Of a stretch of DNA of 64,000 nt, positions 17,949 through 27,483 are shown piece after piece. Source of the stretch: Aurantiacibacter rhizosphaerae (GTDB taxonomy: Bacteria > Pseudomonadota > Alphaproteobacteria > Sphingomonadales > Sphingomonadaceae); assembly GCF_009807005.1 (NCBI RefSeq), contig NZ_WUBR01000002.1, positions 558,001-622,000 of the forward strand. Direction: 5' to 3'. How positions within the stretch are numbered: position 1 is the stretch's first letter; each line of letters begins with the position of its first letter. A program made the position numbers and the translations under genes. The notes beneath the pieces are model-generated. The model ran no database searches, was not told the DNA's origin, and saw only the letters and a list, made by a program, of their open reading frames with translations.

Positions 17949-18347
17949 ATGCAAATCGTTCGCACAGTCATCTGGGTGCTGCTGCTGGTAGGCCTGCTGT
18001 TGTTCTCCATCGCCAATTGGGATCCCACCGTTACCGTGCGGATCTGGCAGGGCATCGTGGTGGATACCAAGATACCGGCGATCGTGATCGTGTCCTTCGC
18101 CATCGGCTTTGTGCCCATGTGGCTGTACCACCGGGCCAGCAAATGGCGCCTGCAACGCAAGATCCAGAGCCTGGAAAATGCCGCTCGCACCGCCGCTGTA
18201 ACGCCCGTGACGAAAGCCGAGGCTGAAGAACAGCACGTGGATGAACACCACGACCACGAGGCACCGATGCGACCAGGCGATGGCTCCGATCAGAGAGTGG
18301 TGACCACCCGGCCCGGCTATACAGACGAGAACGAACCAAAGGTATGA
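17949..18347 (+). CDS. LapA-like (DUF1049) membrane protein
   Basis: 132 residues with two membrane helices (about 5-22 and 41-62) separated by the short periplasmic NWDPTVTVRIW segment, the LapA-domain pattern. A cytoplasmic helix follows, then a His/Glu/Asp-rich tail (EEQHVDEHHDHEAP). E. coli LapA works with LapB in lipopolysaccharide assembly control; that role is not established here. An AGGAAGG site precedes the ATG. The stop overlaps the pyrF start, so the two are probably cotranscribed. Confidence 0.82.
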   Translation: MQIVRTVIWVLLLVGLLLFSIANWDPTVTVRIWQGIVVDTKIPAIVIVSFAIGFVPMWLYHRASKWRLQRKIQSLENAARTAAVTPVTKAEAEEQHVDEHHDHEAPMRPGDGSDQRVVTTRPGYTDENEPKV

Positions 18348-19018
18348 GCAACCCGATCTACCTGGCGCTGGACGTGCCGCAGCTGGATGCGGCCAAGGCT
18401 TTGGCCAGCAAGGTGAAGGGCCATATCGGCGGGGTGAAGCTGGGGCTGGAATTCTTCTGCGCCCACGGCACCCACGGCGTGCACGAAATCGCGCAACTGG
18501 GCCTGCCCCTTTTCCTGGATCTGAAGCTGCACGATATTCCCAACACCGTGGCAGGTGCCATGCAATCGCTGCATGTGCTGGAACCTGCCATCATGACGGT
18601 GCATGCCAGCGGCGGCCGCGCGATGATGGAAGATGCCAAGGCCGCTGCGGGAGAGAATACCAAGGTCGTCGCCGTCACCATGCTCACCAGCCTGGATGAG
18701 CGCGATCTGGAGCGAACTGGCGTATCCGGCAGCCCGCACGATCACGTAATGCGTCTGGCGGAACTGGCACAGGCCAGCGGGCTGGATGGCATCGTGTGTT
18801 CGGGCCAGGAAGTCGGCTCTGTTCACAAGCAGTGGAAGGACGGCTTCTTCGTCGTTCCCGGCCTGCGCCCCGGCGGCAAGGCCACGGCGGATCAGAAGCG
18901 TGTCGTTACCCCGCGCAAGGCGCGCGATGATGGTGCATCGGTGCTGGTCATCGGGCGGCCCATCAGTCGTGCGGATGATCCGCTGACGGCCGCCCGCGAT
19001 ATCGAGGCGACGCTTTAA
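18344..19018 (+). CDS. pyrF: orotidine-5'-phosphate decarboxylase
   Basis: 224 residues of the TIM-barrel OMP decarboxylase type 1. The catalytic Lys-Asp network is visible in FLDLKLHDIPNTV, with the N-terminal YLALDVP strand and the phosphate-binding VIGRPISRADDP loop at the end. It makes UMP in pyrimidine synthesis. It overlaps the LapA-like gene by four bases (ATGA). Confidence 0.96.
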   Translation: MSNPIYLALDVPQLDAAKALASKVKGHIGGVKLGLEFFCAHGTHGVHEIAQLGLPLFLDLKLHDIPNTVAGAMQSLHVLEPAIMTVHASGGRAMMEDAKAAAGENTKVVAVTMLTSLDERDLERTGVSGSPHDHVMRLAELAQASGLDGIVCSGQEVGSVHKQWKDGFFVVPGLRPGGKATADQKRVVTPRKARDDGASVLVIGRPISRADDPLTAARDIEATL

Positions 19019-19021
19019 CCC

Positions 19022-19609
19022 TCAGCCTCCGGCGTAGAAGGCATCCATCTGAGCATCCTGAATTTCTTCGGCAGAGCGCGGCTTGCGCGATTCGGCCTGC
19101 ATCTCGCGAACTTCGCGGTCCATCTCGATCGCCTTGGAAACAGCCGTGCCATAGCTGCCATCCACCCCGTCAGACGGCCAGCGTGACGCTGTGGAGCCAA
19201 CGCGCGCCGAATCGAATGCGCGGCCCGTCAGCCTTGCATCCAGACGTTCGATCACATTGTCGCGATGCATATTGTGGGCCATGCCTGCTGCTGCGCCCTC
19301 ACCCGCGCCGCCGCCTTGGCAGGTTACCGTCACATGCGTTCGCGCCGCATCGCCTTCGAACGGCGCAAGCGCTAGATCGCACGCCCGGCCAACATGGCTG
19401 CCGCGCGTGCGCCAGGTGACCTTGTTCGATCCATTGCCCGTGCTGGTGCGCATCACGTCGCCTTTCGATTCCCCGAAATCGACAGAAGTCAGCAAGCCAT
19501 AGGCCTGATCTACAGGCATATCATAGACATCGGCAGGCTTCTGATCGACGAACACGTAAAGCAATCCAGCAGCAACGGCGGCAAAACCCGCGCCAGCAAG
19601 AATATTCAT
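19022..19609 (-). CDS. hypothetical membrane-anchored protein
   Basis: 195 residues; I do not recognise the family. An N-terminal hydrophobic segment (residues 3-21) would anchor or export it. The body has VTWRTRGSHVGRACDLAL and a Gly/Ala-rich CQGGGAGEGAAAGMAHNMHRDNVIERLDARL region. It ends in a charged helix with SAEEIQDAQMDAFYAGG. GC at third positions fits the neighbours, so it looks like a genuine gene. It converges on pyrF with only three bases between stops. Confidence 0.75.
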   Translation of the reverse strand: MNILAGAGFAAVAAGLLYVFVDQKPADVYDMPVDQAYGLLTSVDFGESKGDVMRTSTGNGSNKVTWRTRGSHVGRACDLALAPFEGDAARTHVTVTCQGGGAGEGAAAGMAHNMHRDNVIERLDARLTGRAFDSARVGSTASRWPSDGVDGSYGTAVSKAIEMDREVREMQAESRKPRSAEEIQDAQMDAFYAGG

Positions 19610-19751
19610 TATTTCCCCCTTCGAACGTTTGAAGTTCGCCCGGGTTAATTGCTGATACCTATCTATTTTTTTAACGCGCGACGGATTTTTTCACGCTGGT
19701 GCGGCCAGCTTAACCCTTCCCCAACCATCACGGGGTCACTAGGTGATTGCC

Positions 19752-20402
19752 ATGGCCGATTTGCTCATCAAAATTTGCGGACTTTCCACCGAGGAATCCA
19801 TCGACGCCGCCATAGAGGCTGGCGTCACACACGTGGGGCTGGTGCACTTTCCCAAGTCACCGCGCCACGTTTCCATCGATGATGCGGCAAAGCTGCGCGT
19901 GCGTGTGCCCAAGAGCGTGAAGGTCGTACTGCTGACGGTGGATATGGAGCCAAAGCCTACGGCGGAAGCCTTGCAGGAAATTCAGCCCGATGTGCTGCAA
20001 CTGCACGGCAAGGAGAAGCCGGAATGGATTTCCCTGATTCGCCAGAACTCCGATCTGGAAATCTGGAAGGCCGTGGCGGTGAAAGACCGTGCATCGCTGG
20101 AACGCGCCGCGATCTACAAGGATTGCGCCCATCGCCTGCTGTATGATGCTGCGGGCGGCGCTTTGCCCGGCGGCAACGGCCTGACGCTGGACTGGCGATT
20201 GCTGATGAACCACCGCCACGTGCTGCCCTGGGGCCTGGCTGGCGGATTGAACGCGCAGAACGTGGCCGATGCCGTCCGCTACACAGGCGCGCCGCTGGTG
20301 GATGCATCCTCCGGCGTGGAGAGCGAGCCGGGGGTGAAGGACATCGCGAAGATCAAGGCATTCTGCGAGGCAGCAAAGGCAGCGCGCGCGCAGGCTGCAT
20401 AA
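19752..20402 (+). CDS. trpF: phosphoribosylanthranilate isomerase
   Basis: 216 residues with the family landmarks KICGL at the N terminus (catalytic Cys), VLQLHG and the phosphate-binding LAGGLNAQN loop. It isomerises N-(5-phosphoribosyl)anthranilate in tryptophan synthesis. ATG 19752 fits the family start; a GTG three codons earlier is less likely. It opens the trpF-trpB-orf-trpA-accD-folC run. I saw no tandem Trp codons upstream that would signal a leader-peptide attenuator. Confidence 0.95.
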   Translation: MADLLIKICGLSTEESIDAAIEAGVTHVGLVHFPKSPRHVSIDDAAKLRVRVPKSVKVVLLTVDMEPKPTAEALQEIQPDVLQLHGKEKPEWISLIRQNSDLEIWKAVAVKDRASLERAAIYKDCAHRLLYDAAGGALPGGNGLTLDWRLLMNHRHVLPWGLAGGLNAQNVADAVRYTGAPLVDASSGVESEPGVKDIAKIKAFCEAAKAARAQAA

Positions 20403-20463
20403 CCGCATAATTGCCCTTTAGACTCGCTGGACTTGCGCGCATCGCTCTGCCAATCGCATTCGC

Positions 20464-21702
20464 ATGACCGAGAGCAAACCAAACTCCTTCCGCAACCAGC
20501 CCGACGATCGCGGCCATTTCGGCCAGTTCGGCGGACGCTATGTTGCCGAAACGCTGATGCCGCTGATCCTGGATCTTGAGCGTGAATATACCGCCGCCAA
20601 GGCAGACGACAGTTTCAAGGCCGAGTTCGACGATTTGCTGGAGCATTACGTGGGCCGCCCCAGCCCGCTGTACTATGCGCCGCGCATTACAGAGGAACTG
20701 CGCAAGGACGCGCCCGAAGGAAAAGGCGCGCAAATCTGGTTCAAGCGGGATGAGCTGAACCACACCGGCGCGCACAAGATCAACAATTGCATCGGGCAGA
20801 TCCTGCTCGCCCGCCGCATGGGCAAAACGCGCATCATCGCCGAAACCGGCGCTGGCCAGCACGGCGTTGCCACCGCAACTGTCTGCGCGCGGTTTGGTTT
20901 GCCCTGCACCATCTTCATGGGCGCAACCGATGTGAAGCGGCAGCAGCCCAACGTGTTCCGCATGAAGCTGCTGGGCGCAGAAGTGGTGCCCGTCACCAGC
21001 GGACGCGCCACGCTGAAGGATGCCATGAACGAGGCGCTGCGCGACTGGGTCGCCAATGTGCATGACACGTTCTACATTATCGGCACCGCCGCCGGGCCGC
21101 ATCCCTATCCGGAGCTTGTCCGCGATTTTCAAAGTGTAATCGGTCGCGAAGCGCGCGCGCAGATGCTGGAGCGTACCGGCCGTTTGCCAGACCTGCTGGT
21201 GGCAGCCATCGGCGGCGGCTCCAACGCCATCGGCCTGTTCCACCCCTTCCTCGACGATCCAAGCGTGAAGATGTTGGGCGTCGAAGCGGCGGGCCACGGG
21301 CTAGAGGGCGACGAACACGCCGCCAGCCTCGCAGGCGGTTTTCCCGGCATCCTGCACGGCAACAAGACCTATCTGTTGCAGGACGATGACGGCCAGATCA
21401 CCGAGGGCCACTCGATTTCTGCTGGCCTCGACTACCCCGGCATCGGCCCCGAACACGCCTGGCTGAAGGAATCGGGCCGCGTGGACTACACCTACGCCAC
21501 CGATACCGAAGCGCTGGACGCCTTCCAGCTCCTCTGCCGCACCGAAGGCATCATCCCCGCGCTGGAACCCTCGCACGCCATCGCGGCCATCGGGAAGGTG
21601 GCACGCGAGATGCCTGAGGACGCGATCATCTGCGCGAACCTGTGCGGACGCGGCGACAAGGACATCTTCACCGTGGCGGAGGCGCTTGGGGTGGAGATGT
21701 GA
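20464..21702 (+). CDS. trpB: tryptophan synthase beta chain
   Basis: 412 residues of the PLP fold II family. The cofactor lysine lies in [15 protein letters not shown], and the phosphate clamp is GGGSNAIG. It condenses indole with serine and would pair with the alpha subunit encoded downstream. Its stop is overlapped by the GTG of a 61-codon membrane ORF rather than by trpA directly, an unusual interruption of the trpB-trpA pair. Confidence 0.97.
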   Translation: MTESKPNSFRNQPDDRGHFGQFGGRYVAETLMPLILDLEREYTAAKADDSFKAEFDDLLEHYVGRPSPLYYAPRITEELRKDAPEGKGAQIWFKRDELNHTGAHKINNCIGQILLARRMGKTRIIAETGAGQHGVATATVCARFGLPCTIFMGATDVKRQQPNVFRMKLLGAEVVPVTSGRATLKDAMNEALRDWVANVHDTFYIIGTAAGPHPYPELVRDFQSVIGREARAQMLERTGRLPDLLVAAIGGGSNAIGLFHPFLDDPSVKMLGVEAAGHGLEGDEHAASLAGGFPGILHGNKTYLLQDDDGQITEGHSISAGLDYPGIGPEHAWLKESGRVDYTYATDTEALDAFQLLCRTEGIIPALEPSHAIAAIGKVAREMPEDAIICANLCGRGDKDIFTVAEALGVEM

Positions 21703-21884
21703 AATTCTCGCCCGCACGAGCTGGAATCTTTCTTCTGCTGGGGCTGCCAATTGGCTTCATTCTCACCGCTCTCGCTTTTGCCGTGACGGGACACCCCATC
21801 AGCGCACCGCAGATTGCGCCATTCGCAGGTGGAATTGCCATTGTGATTGCTATCGCTGCGGGGCTATGGACGCCGCCATCATGA
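21699..21884 (+). CDS. 61-residue two-helix membrane protein between trpB and trpA
   Basis: It begins GTG AAA TTC ([11 protein letters not shown]) and has two hydrophobic segments (about 9-30 and 41-56) and a short tail WTPPS. The GTG overlaps the trpB stop by four bases (GTGA) and the TGA overlaps the trpA ATG by four bases (ATGA), so it is tightly tiled between the two tryptophan synthase genes. I do not recognise the family. The tiling, hydrophobic character and absence of any other use for the gap argue that it is translated. Confidence 0.65.
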   Translation: MKFSPARAGIFLLLGLPIGFILTALAFAVTGHPISAPQIAPFAGGIAIVIAIAAGLWTPPS

Positions 21885-22657
21885 CCCGACTTTCCGACAG
21901 TTTTTCTCGCGGCCCTGCCCTCGTCTGCTTTATCACCGCGGGCGACGGGGATACCGCAGCCAATCTCGACGCGCTGGTCGCTGGCGGCGCCGATGTGATC
22001 GAGCTGGGGATGCCTTTCACCGATCCGATGGCCGATGGCCCCGCGATCCAGGCGGCGAATATCCGCGCGCTTGGCCGGGGCACGAAAACAGCCGACGTGC
22101 TGCAACTCGCTAGTGATTTCCGCGAGCGGCATCCGAACGTGCCGCTGGTCCTCATGGGCTATGCCAACCCGATGGTGCGTCGCGGGCCCGAATGGTTTGC
22201 TGATGCACTGGCAAAAGCGGGCGTCGATGGCGTGATCTGCGTGGACCTTGCGCCGGAGGAGGACGACGACCTCGGCCCTGCCCTGCGCGAGAAAGGCATT
22301 GCGCCGATCCGTCTGGCCACCCCCACCACCGATGCAGCGCGCCTGCCCATGGTGCTCGATAAATCGCAAGGTTTTCTCTACTATGTCAGCGTGGCTGGCA
22401 TCACCGGCAAGCAGAGCGCGGCGGTCGCCGATATCGAGGCCAATGTCAGCCGGATAAAGCAGCATACAGACCTGCCCGTGGCCGTGGGCTTCGGCGTGCG
22501 CACCCCGGAACAGGCCGATGCAATCGCCAGGGTTGCGGATGGCGTGGTGGTCGGCTCCGCCTTGGTGGAACTGGTGGCGACGCATGGGGATAAGGCGCCC
22601 GAACACCTGCGCGCGCTTACCGAAAAACTTGCCAATGCCGTGCATTCTGCCCGATAG
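21881..22657 (+). CDS. trpA: tryptophan synthase alpha chain
   Basis: 258 residues of the TIM-barrel alpha subunit. The catalytic Glu and Asp lie in ELGMPFTDPMADGPAIQ, and the phosphate-binding glycines in the C-terminal VGFGVRTPEQA and VVGSALV segments. It releases indole from indole-3-glycerol phosphate to the beta subunit. ATG 21881 was chosen; the frame is open upstream through the small membrane ORF region. accD follows nine bases after the stop. Confidence 0.96.
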   Translation: MTRLSDSFSRGPALVCFITAGDGDTAANLDALVAGGADVIELGMPFTDPMADGPAIQAANIRALGRGTKTADVLQLASDFRERHPNVPLVLMGYANPMVRRGPEWFADALAKAGVDGVICVDLAPEEDDDLGPALREKGIAPIRLATPTTDAARLPMVLDKSQGFLYYVSVAGITGKQSAAVADIEANVSRIKQHTDLPVAVGFGVRTPEQADAIARVADGVVVGSALVELVATHGDKAPEHLRALTEKLANAVHSAR

Positions 22658-22666
22658 GCGACATCC

Positions 22667-23518
22667 ATGAGCTGGCTAGATCGAGTAAGAGAGCGCCTGC
22701 CGTTCGGCAACAAGCGCGAATCCCCTGACAATCTGTGGATCAAATGTCCTCGGTGTCAGGAGATGGTGTTCCGCAGCGAATACGAAAAGAACCTCAGCGT
22801 ATGCCCCAATTGCGACCATCATGGCCGCATTGGCGCAGATACGCGGCTGAACCAGATACTGGACAATAACGGCTACGAATTGCTGCCCCCGCCCCGCGTG
22901 ACGGAGGATCCGCTGCGCTTCAAGGATAGCAAACGCTATGCGGACAGGCTGAAGGCTGCGCGTGCCAGCAATCCGCATCCCGATGCCTTCACCGCCGCTA
23001 TCGGCACGATCGAGGGGCACAAGGCCGTGGTGGGCGTGCAGGATTTCACCTTCATGGGTGGCAGCATGGGCATGGCGGTGGGCGATGCCTTCTGCAACGC
23101 GGCCCAGCGTGCGCTTGACGAAAAGTGCGGCTTCATCTGCGTTACCGCTGCGGGCGGTGCGCGCATGCAGGAAGGCATTCTCAGCCTGATGCAGATGCCG
23201 CGCGCCACGGTGATGACGCGGCGCCTTAAAGAGGCTGGCCTGCCCTATATCGTGGTGCTGGCCGATCCCACCACCGGCGGCGTTACCGCCAGCTATGCCA
23301 TGCTGGGTGATGTGCAGATCGCAGAGCCGGGCGCGCTTATCGGTTTTGCCGGGCAGCGCGTGATCCAGGAAACCATTCGCGAGCAATTGCCCGAAGGCTT
23401 CCAGCGCGCCGAGTACCTGCACAAGCACGGCATGGTGGACATGGTGACGCACCGCAAGGATCTGCGCGCCACGCTGGCGCAGCTGCTGGATTATCTCTCT
23501 CCCGCCAAAGCCGCCTGA
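22667..23518 (+). CDS. accD: acetyl-CoA carboxylase carboxyltransferase subunit beta
   Basis: 283 residues. The N-terminal zinc ribbon has four cysteines (CPRCQEMVF and CPNCDHHGR). The crotonase-like carboxyltransferase domain carries [37 protein letters not shown] and [11 protein letters not shown]. With the alpha subunit it makes malonyl-CoA. It sits between trpA and folC, the usual alphaproteobacterial order. Confidence 0.96.
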   Translation: MSWLDRVRERLPFGNKRESPDNLWIKCPRCQEMVFRSEYEKNLSVCPNCDHHGRIGADTRLNQILDNNGYELLPPPRVTEDPLRFKDSKRYADRLKAARASNPHPDAFTAAIGTIEGHKAVVGVQDFTFMGGSMGMAVGDAFCNAAQRALDEKCGFICVTAAGGARMQEGILSLMQMPRATVMTRRLKEAGLPYIVVLADPTTGGVTASYAMLGDVQIAEPGALIGFAGQRVIQETIREQLPEGFQRAEYLHKHGMVDMVTHRKDLRATLAQLLDYLSPAKAA

Positions 23519-23536
23519 CGGCAGCGCCCGGTCCGC

Positions 23537-24874
23537 ATGAAGGATTTCGCGATCTCGGAAGACCCCGCGGTTCAGAAGCAACTGGACCGGCTGGGCGCCC
23601 TCTCCTTGCCGCAGGGGCGCATCGGGCTGGATGTGATCCACGAATTGCTGGCCCGACTTGGCAATCCAGAAAAGCGGATGCCGCCCGTTTTCCACGTGGC
23701 AGGCACCAACGGCAAAGGCTCAACCTGCGCTTTCCTGCGCGCAATGCTGGAGGCGGAGGGGCTGACGGTCCATGTCGCCACAAAGCCCCATCTGGTGCGT
23801 TATAACGAGCGCATTCGGGTGGGCGGCAAGCTGATTTCCGATGCCATGTTGGCCAGCCTGCTGGAAGAGGTGATGGATACAGCAGGCGATCTGTCGCCCA
23901 GCTTTTTTGAAGTCACTACGGCGGCAACCCTCCTCGCCTTTGCGCGCGAACCGGCCGATGCATGCGTAATCGAAGTGGGCCTTGGCGGGCGTTTCGATGC
24001 CACCAATGTGATGGAGCGGCCTGCCGCCTGCGGCATCGCCAGCCTCGGCATCGATCATGATCAGTTCCTGCTGAACGAAGATCCGGATGCCCCCTCCCCC
24101 ACGGACAATCCGATGGTGCGCATCGCGTTCGAGAAATCGGGCATCGCGCGCCCCGGCTCTCCGCTGGTGACACAGAATTACTCGCCCGATGTCGTGGCAG
24201 AGGTGGAGCGCCGCGCGGGGCTAGCCGGTGCCCCGCTGCACATGCGCGGGCATGACTGGTGGGCCGAAGCGGGCAGCGATGCCATCGCCTATCGCGACAA
24301 GCACGGTCGGCTGGACCTGCCCCTGCCCACAATGCCGGGCGCGCATCAGGCGGATAATGCCGCGCTGGCAGTCGCCATGTTGCGGCTTCAGGATACGGTG
24401 ACGGTTTCTGCCGCCGCAATGGCGCAGGGCATCCGCGAAACCAGCTGGCCCGCACGGCTGCAAAAGCTGGGCGATGGGCCGCTCACCGAACTATTGCCGG
24501 GCAAGCACTTCCTGCTGGATGGCGGGCACAATCCCGATGCGGCAACCGCACTGGAACGCTATCTGCAGGATGAGGGCGATGCGCCCATTGACGCCATTGT
24601 AGGCATGATGGCCGCCAAGGATGCGCGCCGGTTCCTGGCCATTATCGCGCCGCGGATTGCTTCGCTGACGGCGGTGCCGATACCCGGCAATGATTGCCTT
24701 GCGCCTGAAGTGCTGGCCGATCTGGCGCGGGAAGCCGGCATCGCCAATGTCTCCACCGCCGAAGACGTGCCGTCCGCTCTCGCCCCGCTTGGCAAAGACG
24801 GCACGGCACTCATCTGCGGATCGCTCTACCTCGCGGGCAAGGTGCTGACGCTCAACCGCGAATTCCCAGACTGA
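23537..24874 (+). CDS. folC: bifunctional folylpolyglutamate synthase / dihydrofolate synthase
   Basis: 445 residues of the Mur-ligase fold. The P-loop GTNGKGSTCAFL sits near residue 57, followed by VEVGLGGRFDATN, the central-domain DHDQFL and the C-terminal LDGGHNPDAA. It adds glutamate to dihydropteroate and folates. It is the last gene of the trp-accD-folC run and ends three bases from the convergent transporter gene. Confidence 0.95.
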   Translation: MKDFAISEDPAVQKQLDRLGALSLPQGRIGLDVIHELLARLGNPEKRMPPVFHVAGTNGKGSTCAFLRAMLEAEGLTVHVATKPHLVRYNERIRVGGKLISDAMLASLLEEVMDTAGDLSPSFFEVTTAATLLAFAREPADACVIEVGLGGRFDATNVMERPAACGIASLGIDHDQFLLNEDPDAPSPTDNPMVRIAFEKSGIARPGSPLVTQNYSPDVVAEVERRAGLAGAPLHMRGHDWWAEAGSDAIAYRDKHGRLDLPLPTMPGAHQADNAALAVAMLRLQDTVTVSAAAMAQGIRETSWPARLQKLGDGPLTELLPGKHFLLDGGHNPDAATALERYLQDEGDAPIDAIVGMMAAKDARRFLAIIAPRIASLTAVPIPGNDCLAPEVLADLAREAGIANVSTAEDVPSALAPLGKDGTALICGSLYLAGKVLTLNREFPD

Positions 24875-24877
24875 CGC

Positions 24878-26620
24878 TTATTCCGCCGGAACGCTTTCCG
24901 GTGGCGGCTGGATAACGCCTGCCTCGTGCGGGCTGCGCGCTTCGCGTATCCATTCGAGGATGCACAGCACCACCGCGATCACGCCGATCAGGGCGGTGAA
25001 GATGAAAACGTAATAATACCCGCGATCCTCGATCATCTCTCCCAGTGCGCCGCGGCCCAACGTGCCCACCAGCAGGGTGAGCGATGCCAGCAACGCATAT
25101 TGCACAGCCGCGTATTTCTTGTTCACGATGCTGGATAGCCACGCGATATAGGCCGCACCGGCGATGCCGATGGCGAGGTTTTCCCACATGATCGTAAAGG
25201 TCAGCCGAGCCAGCCCTTCCGATCCGAAGGGCGCCATGAAATTGATGAGCTTGGTAAAGCCGATGGCATCGCTGCTCGCCTGCATCCATGTGCCGCCAAG
25301 CGCCAGGTCGGCGTAAAGCAGGTTGGTGGCTGCCGCCAACGCTGCGCCCAGTGTCAGCGTGAACATGCGGCCAATCACCGTGATCAGCCAGCCGCCCAGT
25401 GCCAGCCCCGCGATAATCGCGCCCACGCCGAAGAACTTGGAGGCGAAGGCAACATCGTCGCCGGTGAATTCCAGTTCGCCCAGATAGAACGGATAGGCAA
25501 ACGTACCCCAGATCGCATCGGTGATGCGATAGGTCAGCACCAGGGACAGGATCAGGACAAGGGACCAGCCCATCCGCCCCACAAACTCTACCAGCGGCAG
25601 CACCAGCGCGCGATAGAGGTGATCGGTAAAAGTCACATTGTGGGGGCTGAACGCCGCGGCCGTGTTGCTGATGACCCTGCGGCCTTCCTTCTTCAACTTG
25701 GCCAGCCATGCCGCGATGAAGGCGGGCACAACGATGGTGGCGATGATAATCAGCGGGCCATAGGTCGCCGTAAATTCGGTGGGATTGGGCCGCAGGTCGG
25801 GCGCATAGGTCATGGATCGGTACATGAACAACACCACGGTGCCGATGGCCCATGCCCACAGCAGGCCCACGCCCAGCAGAGCCCAGTTCCGCGTCTTCGG
25901 TTCGATTTCGCCGGCATTGTACAGTTCGGCCACATCTTCGTTATCGGCTGCAACAGTCTCGGCGGTCCGCTTGGCCACGTCGGCGTCGGGCGCAAACAAA
26001 CCGGCGATACCGATGGCCAGCATGATAACGCCCATCATTACATAGGTCTGCGGCCAGCCGATCCGTTCCGCGATTATCAGACCTAGTGCGCCGCCTACCA
26101 ATGCTGCGAGACGGAAACCCATTTGCGTAATCGTGGACAGGATATCGATCGTCGCTTCTTCGTCGGCAACGTCGATACGCCATGCGTTGATCGCGATATC
26201 CTGCGTCGCGCTGGCAAAGGCGCCGATCGCCGCCAGCAGGCTGAACAGGCCCAGCTGGCTTTTCGGATCGAGAATGCTCATCGTTACCAGGATGATGCCC
26301 AGCATCAATTGCATCGGCGCAATCCACTGCTTGCGCTTGCCCAGGCGGCGCAGGCCGGGAATGTTCACCTTGTCCAGCAGGGGTGACCACAGGAACTGGA
26401 AGGCATAGGCAAGCCCGATCAGCGAGAACACGCCCATCGTCTCCACGCTGACCTCGGCTTCCGTCAGCCAGGCGTATAGCGTGCCCAGGAACAGTGCGAA
26501 CGGCAGGCCGCTGGCAAAGCCGAACAGCGCCATATATCCGCTTTTTGGATTTTTCAGGGAGCGGGCCAGCGCGCGCCAGCCGGGCTTGGATTTTTTCGCT
26601 TCTGCGGCCACTTCGGCCAT
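24878..26620 (-). CDS. AmpG-like major facilitator transporter
   Basis: 580 residues from ATG 26620 (MAEVAAEAKKSK, preceded by GGAGA) with about 12-14 membrane helices. The first half has the AmpG/MFS pattern GFASGLPFALFLGTLYAWLTE, FLWSPLLDK and ATQDIAINAWRIDV. A ~60-residue hydrophilic insert lies in the middle (VAADNEDVAELYNAGEIEPKT). AmpG imports muropeptides for cell-wall recycling; the DIAINAWR region supports that family, but the substrate is inferred. It ends in a Pro-rich cytoplasmic tail. Confidence 0.85.
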   Translation of the reverse strand: MAEVAAEAKKSKPGWRALARSLKNPKSGYMALFGFASGLPFALFLGTLYAWLTEAEVSVETMGVFSLIGLAYAFQFLWSPLLDKVNIPGLRRLGKRKQWIAPMQLMLGIILVTMSILDPKSQLGLFSLLAAIGAFASATQDIAINAWRIDVADEEATIDILSTITQMGFRLAALVGGALGLIIAERIGWPQTYVMMGVIMLAIGIAGLFAPDADVAKRTAETVAADNEDVAELYNAGEIEPKTRNWALLGVGLLWAWAIGTVVLFMYRSMTYAPDLRPNPTEFTATYGPLIIIATIVVPAFIAAWLAKLKKEGRRVISNTAAAFSPHNVTFTDHLYRALVLPLVEFVGRMGWSLVLILSLVLTYRITDAIWGTFAYPFYLGELEFTGDDVAFASKFFGVGAIIAGLALGGWLITVIGRMFTLTLGAALAAATNLLYADLALGGTWMQASSDAIGFTKLINFMAPFGSEGLARLTFTIMWENLAIGIAGAAYIAWLSSIVNKKYAAVQYALLASLTLLVGTLGRGALGEMIEDRGYYYVFIFTALIGVIAVVLCILEWIREARSPHEAGVIQPPPESVPAE

Positions 26621-26685
26621 AAATATCTCTCCGCGTGGGTGCGAACTACTCGGTCTAAACGTAAACCACGCCAATGGAAGGCTGG

Positions 26686-27483
26686 ATGAACGGCTCATCA
26701 ACGCCTATGGGCCGACGAATGTCCCAGGAAGAACGGCCCGAGGGCGATCGCATCGCCAAATTGCTTGCCCGCGCAGGTGTCGCCAGCCGCCGAGAGGTGG
26801 AACGCATGATCGATGATCGGCGCGTGAAGATCGGTGACGAGGTGGTGACCACGCCCGCCACATTCCTCACATCGCTGAGAGGCGTAACCGTGGATGGCAA
26901 GCTGGTGGGCAAGCCGGAACGCACGCGCCTGTTCGCATTTCACAAGCCCACCGGCCTGCTGACGGCAGAGCGCGATTTTTCCGGACGTCCTACGATCTAC
27001 ACCGCTTTGCGCAACGCCCTGCCCAAGGATACGCCGCGGCTGATGCCGGTTGGCCGGCTGGATATGAATACCGAAGGGCTGCTGCTGCTGACCAATGATG
27101 GCGCGCTGAAACGCACGATGGAGCTGCCCTCCACCGAGATTCCGCGCACATACAGGGCGCGCACATTCGGCGATGTGACGCAGGAGCAGCTGGAAGGGCT
27201 AATGGATGGCATCGAAATAGAAGGCATGCGTTATGCCCCCATCGATGCCAATCTTGAACGCCGCACCGGGCGCAACCAGTGGATCGAGCTTTCGCTGACC
27301 GAAGGCAAGAATCGCGAAGTGCGCCGCGTGCTGGAATTTCTGGGCCTGGAAGTCAGCCGCTTGATACGCATCGCTTATGGCCCCTTCGGCCTTGCAGACC
27401 TGCCTCGCGGCGGCGCAGTGGAAATTCGCAGGGAAGATATCGAGAGGTTCCGCAGCTCGCTAAAGCCAGGGTCCGATCGATGA
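26686..27483 (+). CDS. RluB/RsuA-family rRNA pseudouridine synthase
   Basis: About 265 residues. An N-terminal S4 RNA-binding domain (RIAKLLARAGVASRREVERMI) is followed by the RsuA-type catalytic domain with the Asp in GRLDMNTEGLLLLTNDG and the RNRQ-like ending LTEGKNREVRRVLEFLG. It most resembles RluB (23S) but could act on another uridine. ATG 26686 follows an AAGG site eight bases away; ATG 26674 and 26719 are also in frame. It overlaps rsmD as ATGA. Confidence 0.9.
   Translation: MNGSSTPMGRRMSQEERPEGDRIAKLLARAGVASRREVERMIDDRRVKIGDEVVTTPATFLTSLRGVTVDGKLVGKPERTRLFAFHKPTGLLTAERDFSGRPTIYTALRNALPKDTPRLMPVGRLDMNTEGLLLLTNDGALKRTMELPSTEIPRTYRARTFGDVTQEQLEGLMDGIEIEGMRYAPIDANLERRTGRNQWIELSLTEGKNREVRRVLEFLGLEVSRLIRIAYGPFGLADLPRGGAVEIRREDIERFRSSLKPGSDR

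Noticed and set aside
19610..19751. Possible tryptophan attenuator upstream of trpF
   Set aside because: No short ORF with tandem Trp codons and no alternative hairpins were found.
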